Assembly (NCBI GenBank): GCA_027485995.1
Contig: JAIXPW010000058.1
Span: 1-63,752 of the forward strand
Length of the DNA stretch: 63,752 bases
Direction of reading: 5' to 3'
DNA from: Verrucomicrobiaceae bacterium
Lineage (GTDB): Bacteria > Verrucomicrobiota > Verrucomicrobiia > Verrucomicrobiales > Akkermansiaceae
In this document: one piece after another, positions 29,210 through 38,756 of the stretch
How the letters are laid out: every line of letters starts with the position of its first letter
Position numbering within the stretch: the first letter of the stretch is position 1
Position numbers and translations under genes: made by a program
Notes under the pieces: model-generated
The model's database searches: none
Told to the model about the DNA's origin: nothing
Seen by the model: the letters and a program-made list of their open reading frames with translations, nothing else

Positions 29210-32200
29210 TCAGATTTCCGAGGGGCTGAGCCAGCGCATGGAAACGATCTGGAAGCGGCGTCCATAAATCTGGTTGATCTGGCGGGTGGGGTTGCCGGTG
29301 ACTTCCGCGAGATCGGCGGGATCAAGGTAGTTGCGGGTTCGCACCACGACGGCTTCACAAGTGGCGCGGGCGGTGATGTTGCCGCTCTTGTCACGGGCAT
29401 CGCCGTAGGCGCGGAGGGTGAAGGTGTCATCACGGGCGGTCAGGGTGGGAGCGAGGGCGCGCAGCACGTCCGCCTGGCGGGTCCATCCGGGAAGGCCATA
29501 GGTGGCCTGGCCGATGGCGGCATCCGGGAACTTGTATTCGGCGCTGGCCGCTGAAGCCGGAGTGGCCGAGGACGGGTTGTCGAAATCGCCGAAGGTCATG
29601 CCCGAGTAGGGATTGGTGGCAGCGCTCTTCGCGATCTCGTTCAGGGCCGCCTGGATGGTTCCGGCCAGGGCCAGATCACCGGACGAGAGCTGACGGTTCA
29701 CGAACTCCGAGAGCGAGAGGAAGGGCCCGCGGAGACGGACTTGTTTCACGACCTCGGTGGCCAGGGCGTCGATCACCTTTTCATCAAGAATCCGGTATCC
29801 GACGAACTCATTGGCACCCGGGAAGGCACCGGAGGAACCGGTGGACTTCGCCTCGGCATCGCCGGCGATGCTGAAACGCGAGAAGGCGTAGTCGCTCTGG
29901 CCGGAGAGATCCACACTCCAGGCCGCGCCGGTGTCCTTCAGGAATGGGACCTTCTGGTTGCGCGCGTGTCCGAGGAGGGCCCGCCAGGCGGTGACCGAGG
30001 TGGAGTTGACGTTGAACATGCCCTCAACCTCGAGGCGCGAGGCGATGGTCCTCCACGAGTCGGCCTTTCCGGCGTTGTTGCTGAAAAGGGTGTTGGCACT
30101 GCTGGCCGAGGAGGCCCCGAGGCTGGCATCCTGCGCGATCGGAAGGTAGGCGCGGTTTGGCAGCGGGGAGACTCCGCTGACAAAGTCGGTGTAGGTCCTC
30201 TGCAGGGTCTTGCCGGAGTTTCCAAAGGTGGTGGGATCCGGCGCGATGGAGGAGAAGAACCAGTCATCGAAGAGCAGATGATTGGCGCAGTAGGAGTCGT
30301 CGTGCTGAAGGTTGTTGCTCTGTCCGGCGTCGGCGCTGTTGACGACGGCGTTCGAAGGCAGCAGCGGGGTCGCATCGCTGTTGCCGATGATGTTGAAGGA
30401 GAAAGGGGGGATCGGATTTTCGTAGCGGAGATCCCAGTTCTGGAGTTCCGCGAGTGACTGGAGGGGACGCAGCGGAAGCTCGTTGATCACACAGCGGGAA
30501 AGTCCTTTCGACTTGTCGAATCCGGTGACGATGAATCCGCGGTTGCTGCTGTCGCTGTTGGGCAGTTCGCTGTCGTTTGGAGCCCTTTTCGCGAAGCTGT
30601 AGTCGAAGGGCGAGTTGACCGGATGGCTGGTGCCTCCGTAGTGCTTCAGGATCGTGGTTTCGACCTCATCCTTTCCGCCCATGGCGGTGTAGTTCACCAG
30701 CGGGCTGGACTGGACGAAGCCCTTTGCTGCGACATGACTACGACTGGCCATGCGGGCTCCGAAGACGGTGGTGAGGAAGGGCGAGGGAGCGGTGGCGATG
30801 ACGCTCAATGAAGGGGATTCCGTGAGATTATCGACCGGTTTGTAAACCTCAGCCGCGACTGTTGGCTTGTAAACCATCCGGTAGGCCAGGTGGCGAACGC
30901 CTGCGATCGACATGTCAAGGTAGATCCCGACGCCTTGGTAGCCGTCATTGTAGGTGGTGTCGAACTTGGCTCTCGCCTTGATGGTGGCGGTACCCGGTGC
31001 GACGAGGGCCGCCCCCGCATCGTTCCTGAGGGCCAGGAAATGGCCGCCCCTGCTGCGGTAGCCGGGTTGCATTTCGAGGGTGGTGGTGACCGCGACCTGG
31101 GTGGCTGCGGGGCTGAAGACCCTGGTTTCCCCGGGCTTCAGGGCAAAGGCCGAGCTAATCTGATAGGTGAATGTGGTGGCGGTGGTGAGGGCCGGAGTGT
31201 TGTTGAGGCTGCCGGCCAGGATGCTGTTGTAGCTGGCGTTCTGGACCCCGTTGACCGTGTACTGGATGGCGGCGGGCAAGGGCTTTGGAATCCGGAAAAC
31301 AAGAGGCACATTGCTGAAGTTCATTTCCACGTTGTAAGGATTCCACATGGTGATGACCGGAGTGATCAGGAGTCGTGGTTCGAGGCTGCCTGCAGGGTGC
31401 GCGGGTTGACCGGCCGCAGGTGCCGGAGGGGCCCCGGCGGTATGGGAAAACAGCCACTCGATGCGGGCGATGACCGGAAGCACGCGGACCTTGTGGAGGA
31501 AATTGTAGGCATCGCCATCAATCGCGACCGAATAGGGCGTGATCGTGCTTTTCCCGGTCGAGGAGGTGGTGATCCCCTTGTCGCGGTAAGCGAGCGCGAA
31601 GTCCTTCAGGTTCTCCCAGCTGCTGACAGCCCCGTGCTGATAGATGGCAATCTTGGATGGATCGCCGCGATAAGCTGACCATGGGTAGAGCATCGACTTG
31701 TCGGGCACGGCATTCCCCGAGGTCGGAATCGAGGCGAGGAGATCCTGGCCCGGCTTGATCCGGAAAAAGGGGAGGCCGCTGGTGCCCACGCGTGACCAGT
31801 TCTCGGTGAGCAGCGAGAGGTCCTTTTTCCAACCGCCGGTGGCCACGTTGGTCAGCAGACCGATCGAGCTGGTGGAGAGATCGTGGAAGAATTCCTGCGA
31901 GCTTTTCAGGGTTCCCGCCGTGGCGATGAGATCGCTTTCCTTGAGGCTGATGGCCTTGTTGGCGGGCGTGGCATCGCTGAGAAGACTCTCAAGGCGGAAC
32001 GGCTTCGGATCAGCCACGGAATGGGATTTCGCATTCATCGCCCAGCGCCCGTTGTTGTCAGCGGAGGGCTGATAGGGCTTGGGAAGTCGGGCCTTCTGGT
32101 TCTCGCCGCTGACCCACCAGGCGAAACTGCCCCTCTGATTTCCGGTGGTGAGCAGTGTCGGACTGAGGTGGACCTGGAGCTTTTCCCGGGTCGCCCCGCT

Positions 32201-32677
32201 GCCCACCGAGTTGTCGCCGAGGAGGATGGCCTTGGTTGACCCCTTGGTGGTGTTTGGAAGGGTGGTGGTGCTCCCGGAGACCAGCCAGGCCTGGAACCTA
32301 TCCTGCTTCTTGGTCTTGTAATTGCCGGGAGATATGGGTCGGCCCTGGGCACTTCCGCTTTGCTCGTGATCGGTCCCTTCCCAGCTTTTCCAGACCCCCA
32401 TGATCGGGGGGTTGGCTGCGTCGAGGATATCTGCCTTCGCCGTGATTCGGGTGTCGAGTCCGGCATGCTTTTGAAGATCGCCGATCGCCAGCATCAGGGC
32501 CATGCGGGCATTGGCTCTCGCAACCGCTTGATCCACGCCAGTTGAAGCGGAACGCAGCGTAACCGAGCCCAAGGTCAGCAGGCCGATCGCCACCACCGTC
32601 AGCAACACCATCAGGGTGAGAGTGATGATCAGAGCGAAGCCACGCGTTGGGCGGGCAGTTCTTCGGATGGGTTTCAT
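29210..32677 (-). CDS. Verru_Chthon cassette protein A-like pseudopilin, copy 1
   Basis: A 1155-residue exported protein. The N-terminus RGFALIITLTLMVLLTVVAIG is a type IV prepilin-like signal, with Gly13-Phe14 as the presumed prepilin-peptidase site; Glu at position +5 of the mature protein is absent, as in GspK/PilX-type minor pseudopilins. After the helix comes a conserved segment ARANARMALMLAIGDLQKHA, then a large beta-rich body with low-complexity Ser/Thr/Gly stretches, and the end GRRFQIVSMRWLSPSEI. The size and ends match the Verru_Chthon cassette protein A family. B, C and D partners are not present here. It faces a paralogue (32944-36615) across a 266-bp gap. Confidence 0.85.
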   Translation of the reverse strand: MKPIRRTARPTRGFALIITLTLMVLLTVVAIGLLTLGSVTLRSASTGVDQAVARANARMALMLAIGDLQKHAGLDTRITAKADILDAANPPIMGVWKSWEGTDHEQSGSAQGRPISPGNYKTKKQDRFQAWLVSGSTTTLPNTTKGSTKAILLGDNSVGSGATREKLQVHLSPTLLTTGNQRGSFAWWVSGENQKARLPKPYQPSADNNGRWAMNAKSHSVADPKPFRLESLLSDATPANKAISLKESDLIATAGTLKSSQEFFHDLSTSSIGLLTNVATGGWKKDLSLLTENWSRVGTSGLPFFRIKPGQDLLASIPTSGNAVPDKSMLYPWSAYRGDPSKIAIYQHGAVSSWENLKDFALAYRDKGITTSSTGKSTITPYSVAIDGDAYNFLHKVRVLPVIARIEWLFSHTAGAPPAPAAGQPAHPAGSLEPRLLITPVITMWNPYNVEMNFSNVPLVFRIPKPLPAAIQYTVNGVQNASYNSILAGSLNNTPALTTATTFTYQISSAFALKPGETRVFSPAATQVAVTTTLEMQPGYRSRGGHFLALRNDAGAALVAPGTATIKARAKFDTTYNDGYQGVGIYLDMSIAGVRHLAYRMVYKPTVAAEVYKPVDNLTESPSLSVIATAPSPFLTTVFGARMASRSHVAAKGFVQSSPLVNYTAMGGKDEVETTILKHYGGTSHPVNSPFDYSFAKRAPNDSELPNSDSSNRGFIVTGFDKSKGLSRCVINELPLRPLQSLAELQNWDLRYENPIPPFSFNIIGNSDATPLLPSNAVVNSADAGQSNNLQHDDSYCANHLLFDDWFFSSIAPDPTTFGNSGKTLQRTYTDFVSGVSPLPNRAYLPIAQDASLGASSASSANTLFSNNAGKADSWRTIASRLEVEGMFNVNSTSVTAWRALLGHARNQKVPFLKDTGAAWSVDLSGQSDYAFSRFSIAGDAEAKSTGSSGAFPGANEFVGYRILDEKVIDALATEVVKQVRLRGPFLSLSEFVNRQLSSGDLALAGTIQAALNEIAKSAATNPYSGMTFGDFDNPSSATPASAASAEYKFPDAAIGQATYGLPGWTRQADVLRALAPTLTARDDTFTLRAYGDARDKSGNITARATCEAVVVRTRNYLDPADLAEVTGNPTRQINQIYGRRFQIVSMRWLSPSEI

Positions 32678-32685
32678 GGGGGTGT

Positions 32686-32701
32686 GGATTTGATCAAATC
32701 C
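32686..32701. promoter_or_regulatory. 16-bp perfect palindrome at the start of cassette copy 1
   Basis: GGATTTGATCAAATCC is self-complementary and ends 8 bases upstream of the ATG of the gene at 32677 (minus strand). It overlaps the place of the ribosome-binding site, so it could be a repressor operator or an RNA hairpin that blocks translation. Confidence 0.5.
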
Positions 32702-32753
32702 AAGAAGCGTTTCTTCGGTGAGATAGCGTCGCTCATGTCTTTACCTTGTAAAC
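32702..32753. promoter_or_regulatory. Two further inverted repeats in the divergent control region
   Basis: AAGAA-GCGT-TTCTT (32702-32715) and TTTAC-CTT-GTAAA (about 32741-32753) lie between the two divergent pseudopilin-like genes. With the perfect palindrome at 32686 they make three adjacent dyads, which suggests a shared control region. Which gene they regulate cannot be told from sequence. Confidence 0.35.
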
Positions 32754-32943
32754 AAAAAAATGCCCTCCTCCAGATTCATCTAGGTTCCCTCATTCGAGGG
32801 CAACCAGGACCCGGCATGAGGCCTGTTTCTGGTTGTTGGCCTCCCCGTGTCGCGAATCCACACAGGTCGGAGCAGAGAACATTCTTGCCTGGCCCGTCCC
32901 TTGCTCTAGTTTGCCAACGTTCCATTTGTAGGTTTTTGTTTTT

Positions 32944-35900
32944 ATGAGTGCTCTCCAATTGATTCACAAACGATTGTTTGTGTCTGAATCCAAACGCGAA
33001 ACCGCCTCCCCGGTGAAAGCGGTCGATTCAAATTGGGCTAGACGTCGTCTCCCAAGGAGAAACGGATTCGCCCTGGTGGCGGTCCTCACGATGATGATCC
33101 TCCTCACGCTGTTGGCCCTGGGCTTGCTCTCGCTTTCAACGATCACGCTCAGGAACTCCGGTTCCGGTTCCGCCCAAGCCACCGCCCGGGGCAATGCCCG
33201 CCTGGCCCTGATGCTGGCGATCGGGGATCTCCAGAAAAACCTCGGCCCGGACCAGCGCGTCACGGCAAACTCCTCGCTTCTCAAGGCGAACGCCACCGCC
33301 GCGCTGGCAAATGAATCCTGGGTCGGAGTGTGGAGGACCGATGGTCTCCTGACTGACAGGCCCGGCACGAAAATGATCCGCTCGAACGGCAGCGGCTACC
33401 TGGATGGACGCACCAACACGGCCTTCGATCCGAAAAAGCAGGCCCTCGCCTGGCTCGTCAGCGGCACCGGTCTTGATCCGACCGTGGCCCTGAATGACGC
33501 CAACTCGGTCGAGATCCGCAAGGGCTCCAGATCCGTTCGTGCGCCATTCCTCTCCCTCAACGCCGCAGGGACCGGACGCCTCGCCTACTGGGTCTCCGAT
33601 GAAAGCACGAAGTCCAGGATCAACCTTTCCGACCCCTACCTCGGCCAGCAGCCAGATCCGGTGAATCCCTCGTCGGGTGGGTATCAGCGGGTCGTCGCAC
33701 CCCTGGCCCAGGATCCCTCGGTATTCTTCTCCGGCGCCACGGCTCCCACGGCGGAAGAGGCCTCCGGTATGCTGAGCAATCGGCAGATCGAACTCTCCAG
33801 CCTCGCCAAGGGCCAAGGCATCGAAACCACGAAGCAACGGGTGCGGGAGAAAGCGGACGATTTCACCGTGCATTCCCGTTCCGTCCTTTCCGATCCATTG
33901 GCGGGCGGCATGAAGGCCGACCTCAGCGCATTTCTCGAGGATGGCGCGGTCGCCGCGCTTGGAACTTTGAAGGGGCTCCGGGATTCGGACGGCATCATCA
34001 CCGAGCTGCCCAACCGCACCCTTGCAGGTCCGAAATTCGGCATGCTGCGCAACTGGTATGCCCTCCGCAACCAAATCACCGGCAGCCTCAAGGACCGCGC
34101 CATCACCGATCAACTCCCGGCCACCACCTCGACCGCCAGCGCGAAAATCACCGATCCCGGCAGCGCCTTCATCAAGCCGCTCATCCAGCCGGTCATGGCC
34201 GAGGCCGTTTACTACCTGCGCCACGTCATCAACACCGATACCACCCCGGCCCGCATGACCGAGCTGATCTATCCGCGGGTCGTGCTGTGGAACCCTTTCA
34301 ACACCAAACTCAAGACCAGCGGGCACGTCGTTCATTTCGACTTCCGGCTCAGCCATAATGCCCTCGTCGGCTGGAAGAATCCACAGACCGGCGCTGACGA
34401 GACGAAGACCCTCACTCTCAACCTCAGCTACAGCCAATCCCCTACTTATCACCTCGCTTTCTACGTGCCGCCCACCGAGTTCGAGCCCGGCGAGGCTCTG
34501 TGCTTCACTTCTGGCGGAGGCTCGCGGGTCACGCCGTATGCGGCCGGGGACTCCGACATCCGCTCCAACATCCTCAGCGCCACCTCCAACCCGGTGGACC
34601 TGAAATGCTTCAGCCGCGAATGGCCGGGCAACTCCGAGCTTCCTCCCACCTTCAATGCCGCCACCGCCAAGATCAGCTACGGTGGAAACTCCAGCATCAT
34701 CTGGAACAACTCCAACCGCACTCAGACCGTGCTGCTTCACTCGCTGTCGGGAGTTTCCGGGGCCGTAAAAATCCCCGATCTCCTCAGCGGCAGCGGCCCG
34801 GCGGTGGTCCGCCAGATCTCACTCGACAACTACTCGCGCGGCAACAACGGCCGCTGGCTCGTCGGCTACACCCCGAACCGTCTCTATCAACTCAGCGATG
34901 CGACTAGTGGCGGCGTCCCGCCGGACAGCCTGTTGGCCTTCGGCGGTCGCTACCGTTTCCTCTACGAAACCAACGCCAACCGAACCCAGGGCCAGTCCAA
35001 TAACGAGCCCTGGTTCGTGGCTCCGATGATCCATCAGAACATCGGCGCTCCCAACATCCACCGCTGGCCATTCGACAACATTTTCGGCCTCGCCTACGTC
35101 AATGTCAGCGCCAGCGGGATCTCCAACGGATCGGGTCCGCACCTTTACAGCTACGGCCCCATCGCCCAAGCCCGCCAATGGTCGGAGTGGGTCGATCCCG
35201 AGGTGCTTCCCCATCGCGCCTCCAATGGAAAGTACCGCACCGCTGTATTCACCGATGCCTCTTTCTCCACCAGCAACAGCACCTATCCGGTTTACGACCT
35301 GCCCTCCACTGCGGTGCCTTTGGTCAGCCTCGGCGCGCTCCAGCATGTGCAGCTTTCCCCCTTCGCCTGGCACCCCACCCAGATCATCGGCCATTCCTTC
35401 CTGCCTCCCTACGTCACCACCCGCCCCGCCGTGACCTCACGGACCGCGACTGAGGAAAACAACCTCTGGAGCAGCAAGGTGATGAATCTCAGCGGCACGG
35501 GCGCCGGTGATTCAAACTACGACATCACCGGCTTCGACAAGATCGGCGGCGGCAACAAGGACATCCTCTTCAACGACATCAGCTTCGAGGTCAACCAGGC
35601 CCTCTGGGACCGCTATTTCCTCTCGGCCATCCCCCGCAGCGGCTGGAGCGGCTCCAACTGGGACTTGTCCAACCCGCTGCCGAATCCCCGCCTGAAGATC
35701 GATCCCGCCAATTCCAGCAACGGCAGCCGCGCCGAGCTGGCCAACTTCCACCGCGCCGCGCGATCGCTCTGGCTCGAGGGCGGCTTCAATGTGAACTCCA
35801 CCAGCATCAACGCCTGGGAAAGCCTGCTCCGCTCGTTCCGCGACGTCAACCTGCCGAACCGAACCGGCTCCGCGGGCTCGATCACCGGCACCGCCTTCGC

Positions 35901-36615
35901 CGGAGTCACACTCCCGGAAGCCGGTGCCACCAAGGCCCTCGCCCCCACCGATGAAAAATTCTGGAACGCCTATCGAAAGCTCACCGACGACGAGATCCGC
36001 CTTCTGGCCACCGAGATCACCAACCAGGTCCGCCAGCGCGGCCCCTTCCTCGGCGTCTCCGATTTCGTGAACCGCCGACTCGTCCTCACCACCGACTCGA
36101 AGCGCGGCAAGCATGCCAACGGCGGTGCCATCCAGCTCGCCATCGACAGCGTGGCCTCCCTCAACGACACCCGCCAGGCTGGCTGGGTCATGCCGACGGC
36201 CTCCGCTGCCGCAAACTTCCAATACGGAGCCGACTACTGGGGCGGCCCCATCGCCCAGCCGGAAAAGCAGACCTACGAGTCCTATCAAACCGGCGGCGTG
36301 TCCGCCACCCGCGCCCAGGGAGTCGGGGCCGCTGCCCACCTGAATCAAGCCGACATTCTTCAGCAGATCGGCTCCGTCCTGGTCGCCCGTGGCGATACCT
36401 TCGTCGTCCGCGGATACGGCGAGGCCCAGGATAGCTCCGGAGCCGTCACCGCCCGCGCCTGGTGCGAGGCCGTCGTACAGCGCACCCCGATTCCTCTGAA
36501 CCCGGATGAGAACGTCGCCGGCCTCAACCCGAAGCCCACCACCGGCGGTGCCATGGAGTTCGGCAGAGCCTTCCGGATCGAAAGCTTCCGCTGGCTTTCC
36601 CCCGACGAAGTCTGA
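32944..36615 (+). CDS. Verru_Chthon cassette protein A-like pseudopilin, copy 2
   Basis: A 1223-residue exported protein, paralogue of the divergent 1155-residue protein. The N-terminus has about 40 residues ahead of the prepilin-like core RRNGFALVAVLTMMILLTLL, cleavage presumed after Gly; position +5 is not Glu. The conserved ARGNARLALMLAIGDLQKNL follows and the end reads GRAFRIESFRWLSPDEV, both clearly matching copy 1. The body is Ser/Asn/Thr-rich and beta-like. A start nearer the pilin signal is possible, as the long basic leader (about residues 1-38) is unusual. It is followed 18 bp later by a smaller secreted protein, mirroring the copy 1 cassette. Confidence 0.85.
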   Translation: MSALQLIHKRLFVSESKRETASPVKAVDSNWARRRLPRRNGFALVAVLTMMILLTLLALGLLSLSTITLRNSGSGSAQATARGNARLALMLAIGDLQKNLGPDQRVTANSSLLKANATAALANESWVGVWRTDGLLTDRPGTKMIRSNGSGYLDGRTNTAFDPKKQALAWLVSGTGLDPTVALNDANSVEIRKGSRSVRAPFLSLNAAGTGRLAYWVSDESTKSRINLSDPYLGQQPDPVNPSSGGYQRVVAPLAQDPSVFFSGATAPTAEEASGMLSNRQIELSSLAKGQGIETTKQRVREKADDFTVHSRSVLSDPLAGGMKADLSAFLEDGAVAALGTLKGLRDSDGIITELPNRTLAGPKFGMLRNWYALRNQITGSLKDRAITDQLPATTSTASAKITDPGSAFIKPLIQPVMAEAVYYLRHVINTDTTPARMTELIYPRVVLWNPFNTKLKTSGHVVHFDFRLSHNALVGWKNPQTGADETKTLTLNLSYSQSPTYHLAFYVPPTEFEPGEALCFTSGGGSRVTPYAAGDSDIRSNILSATSNPVDLKCFSREWPGNSELPPTFNAATAKISYGGNSSIIWNNSNRTQTVLLHSLSGVSGAVKIPDLLSGSGPAVVRQISLDNYSRGNNGRWLVGYTPNRLYQLSDATSGGVPPDSLLAFGGRYRFLYETNANRTQGQSNNEPWFVAPMIHQNIGAPNIHRWPFDNIFGLAYVNVSASGISNGSGPHLYSYGPIAQARQWSEWVDPEVLPHRASNGKYRTAVFTDASFSTSNSTYPVYDLPSTAVPLVSLGALQHVQLSPFAWHPTQIIGHSFLPPYVTTRPAVTSRTATEENNLWSSKVMNLSGTGAGDSNYDITGFDKIGGGNKDILFNDISFEVNQALWDRYFLSAIPRSGWSGSNWDLSNPLPNPRLKIDPANSSNGSRAELANFHRAARSLWLEGGFNVNSTSINAWESLLRSFRDVNLPNRTGSAGSITGTAFAGVTLPEAGATKALAPTDEKFWNAYRKLTDDEIRLLATEITNQVRQRGPFLGVSDFVNRRLVLTTDSKRGKHANGGAIQLAIDSVASLNDTRQAGWVMPTASAAANFQYGADYWGGPIAQPEKQTYESYQTGGVSATRAQGVGAAAHLNQADILQQIGSVLVARGDTFVVRGYGEAQDSSGAVTARAWCEAVVQRTPIPLNPDENVAGLNPKPTTGGAMEFGRAFRIESFRWLSPDEV

Positions 36616-36633
36616 TTCCCTGACCGCGATCTC

Positions 36634-37521
36634 ATGAAATTCCTCTCCCGCGCCCTGGTCGCGCTGCCATTCGTTTTCGATCTCTCGTCCGCCGCACCCA
36701 TATCTGAAGGAAGCCATGTCGATCTGATCGTGGTCCCCGTCGGACCGGTTTCGCTCGCGGAGTTCGAGGCCGATGTCCAGCCCGCCCCCGCCGCTGCCAC
36801 CGGCACCGCCGCCCCAGCGACGCCAGCGGATCCCGCCAAACCCCAGGCCCCGGCCGGGGGCGGCAGCGGTGTCCGGGTGAAGGAACAGGACCCGGCCGCC
36901 ATCGCGCCCTCCGCCCTGTTCGTGAAACGCAGTGAGACCGAATATTTCCAAGTCCCCTGCTCCCAGAACGCCATCGGCTCGCCGGTCCGCACTCCGGTGA
37001 AGGACTCGGAAATCGTGCTCTATCGCCGCGAGGGCAACCAGGCGAACTCCTTCAAGGAAGTGGCCAAGCTCACCATCGGCCAGTCCGGCGAGCGCATCCT
37101 CGTGGTTCTAACAAAACCGCTGAATGAGAAGAAGTGGAGCGACCCGAAGGTCTCGATCTTCAAGCTCGCCCGCACCGAGCGACCGCAATTGTTCTTCGTC
37201 AATGCCTCCCAGGAAACCCGCTGCGGCGTGAACGTCGCCGGACAGACAATGGGCCTCGATCCCCTGAAACCCCTTGCCTGGCAATGCCCACCAAATGCCG
37301 AGGCGGCGGGCGTCGATGTGGCGCTGGCGATGAGTTCCCCGGACGGCGGCTTCCTGCCGATGTTCTATCAGTCGAATGTCGAGCTGAAGCCTCACGGCAC
37401 CACGCTCTTCATTCCCTACGGCGTCACCGCCCAGGAATCCTTCCGGGGAGGGAAATTCGCGACGGGAACCTTCTCGGATGAGGATTTCCGCGTCGCGTCT
37501 CCCTACAAGATCGGCAAGTAG
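36634..37521 (+). CDS. Secreted protein downstream of pseudopilin-like cassette (copy 2)
   Basis: A 295-residue exported protein with a signal peptide ending near SSAAP. A low-complexity Ala/Pro linker (about residues 48-82) precedes a beta-rich body (KDSEIVLYRREGNQ, RPQLFFVNASQETRCGVNVA, HGTTLFIPYGVTA). No catalytic motif is seen. The position after a copy of the A-like pseudopilin matches that of the gene at 28474-29172, and the strand pattern is similar, but sequence identity is low. It is probably cotranscribed with the pseudopilin-like gene 18 bp upstream. Confidence 0.65.
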   Translation: MKFLSRALVALPFVFDLSSAAPISEGSHVDLIVVPVGPVSLAEFEADVQPAPAAATGTAAPATPADPAKPQAPAGGGSGVRVKEQDPAAIAPSALFVKRSETEYFQVPCSQNAIGSPVRTPVKDSEIVLYRREGNQANSFKEVAKLTIGQSGERILVVLTKPLNEKKWSDPKVSIFKLARTERPQLFFVNASQETRCGVNVAGQTMGLDPLKPLAWQCPPNAEAAGVDVALAMSSPDGGFLPMFYQSNVELKPHGTTLFIPYGVTAQESFRGGKFATGTFSDEDFRVASPYKIGK

Positions 37522-37523
37522 CC

Positions 37524-38666
37524 TCAGCTTCTTTCCTCGCCGCCGACGAAGGTCTTCCAGACCGAGAAGTCGTCGCCAAGAAGTACGACGTCCGCCGTAA
37601 ATCCGGGCTCCAGCTTGCCGAAGCCCTCGAGGCCGAGCGACTGCGCCTGGTTCCACGAGGTCGCCTTGACGATCTGGCTCAGCGGCAGGCCGGTGATCTC
37701 CGCGACGTTCTTCACGCCGACGTTGTAAAGCAGGGCCGAACCGGCCAGCGCGCCACCGTGCTTGAGGCGGGCGACGTCGTCCTTCACCACGACTTCCAGG
37801 CCACCTAACAGGACCTCGCCGTTTCCAATCCACGAGGCGGCCATCGAGTCGGTGATCATCAGCAGGCGGTCGATCGGCACCAGCTTGAAGACCACCTTGA
37901 GCATGTCCGGGCAGAGGTGGATGGTGTCGCAGATCAGCTCGATCATGATCGAGTCATCGAGCAGCCCCGCGCCGATCACGCCGATCTCGCGGTGGTGCAG
38001 TGGAGTCATCGCATTTCCATAATGCGTGAGGTGGGTGAGCCCGGCCTCCTTCGCAGCGAAAATCTGTGAAGCGGTCGAGGAGGTGTGCGCGGCCGAGCTG
38101 GTGATGCCGATCGCTTTCGCCTCACGGATGACCTCGAGCGCGCCGGGCATTTCAGGAGCCATCGAGACGATCAGGGCGCGGGCGATGTCGTGGATGCGCT
38201 TGAGTTCGGGGAAATTCGGCGGGCGCACGAACTCCGGGTTCTGCGCCCCGGCCTTTTCCTTGTTGATGAAGGGGCCTTCGACGTGGAGGCCCGGCGTGCG
38301 GCAGAAGTCCTGCGCGGCCATGTACTCGGCACACTTCGCCGCGATCTCCTCCAGCTTGTCCTGCGGCTGGGTCAGCGTCGTCGGCAGCCAGGTGGTCACA
38401 CCTTCCTTCAGCTTGATCTGCGCGATCTGACGGATGGCTTCGAGCGTGTTGTCGCAGACATCGTGGCCATTGGCTCCGTGGCAGTGGATGTCGAAAAAGC
38501 CCGGCATCGCAATCCGCCCCTCGGCATCGATCACCAGATCCGCCTCCGGGTGGGCATCGCCCGGATTCAGCACGGCGGCAATGCGGCCGTCTTCCAGCAA
38601 CAGGGCTCCATTCTCAATATCTACATCCGGTGAGATAATCCGGGCACGGTGGATCAGCGTTTTCAT
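37524..38666 (-). CDS. nagA: N-acetylglucosamine-6-phosphate deacetylase
   Basis: A 380-residue amidohydrolase that removes the acetyl group from GlcNAc-6-phosphate, feeding amino-sugar catabolism and cell-wall recycling. Visible motifs are GFFDIHCHGANGHD (metal-binding HxH), LHVEGPFI with the catalytic-site Glu, THYGNAMTPLHHRE, and ITDSMAA with the catalytic Asp. The full length matches NagA. No PTS or nag operon partners are present. Its stop lies 2 bp beyond the secreted-protein stop at 37521, convergent. Confidence 0.93.
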   Translation of the reverse strand: MKTLIHRARIISPDVDIENGALLLEDGRIAAVLNPGDAHPEADLVIDAEGRIAMPGFFDIHCHGANGHDVCDNTLEAIRQIAQIKLKEGVTTWLPTTLTQPQDKLEEIAAKCAEYMAAQDFCRTPGLHVEGPFINKEKAGAQNPEFVRPPNFPELKRIHDIARALIVSMAPEMPGALEVIREAKAIGITSSAAHTSSTASQIFAAKEAGLTHLTHYGNAMTPLHHREIGVIGAGLLDDSIMIELICDTIHLCPDMLKVVFKLVPIDRLLMITDSMAASWIGNGEVLLGGLEVVVKDDVARLKHGGALAGSALLYNVGVKNVAEITGLPLSQIVKATSWNQAQSLGLEGFGKLEPGFTADVVLLGDDFSVWKTFVGGEERS

Positions 38667-38756
38667 GGCGGTTCGGAAACAAAGGTTACGGGTCCATCCT
38701 CAACCTGTTTTCAGAGGCTGACAAGCCGGGAGCGAGGGGCTAATTTCTGATAGACC

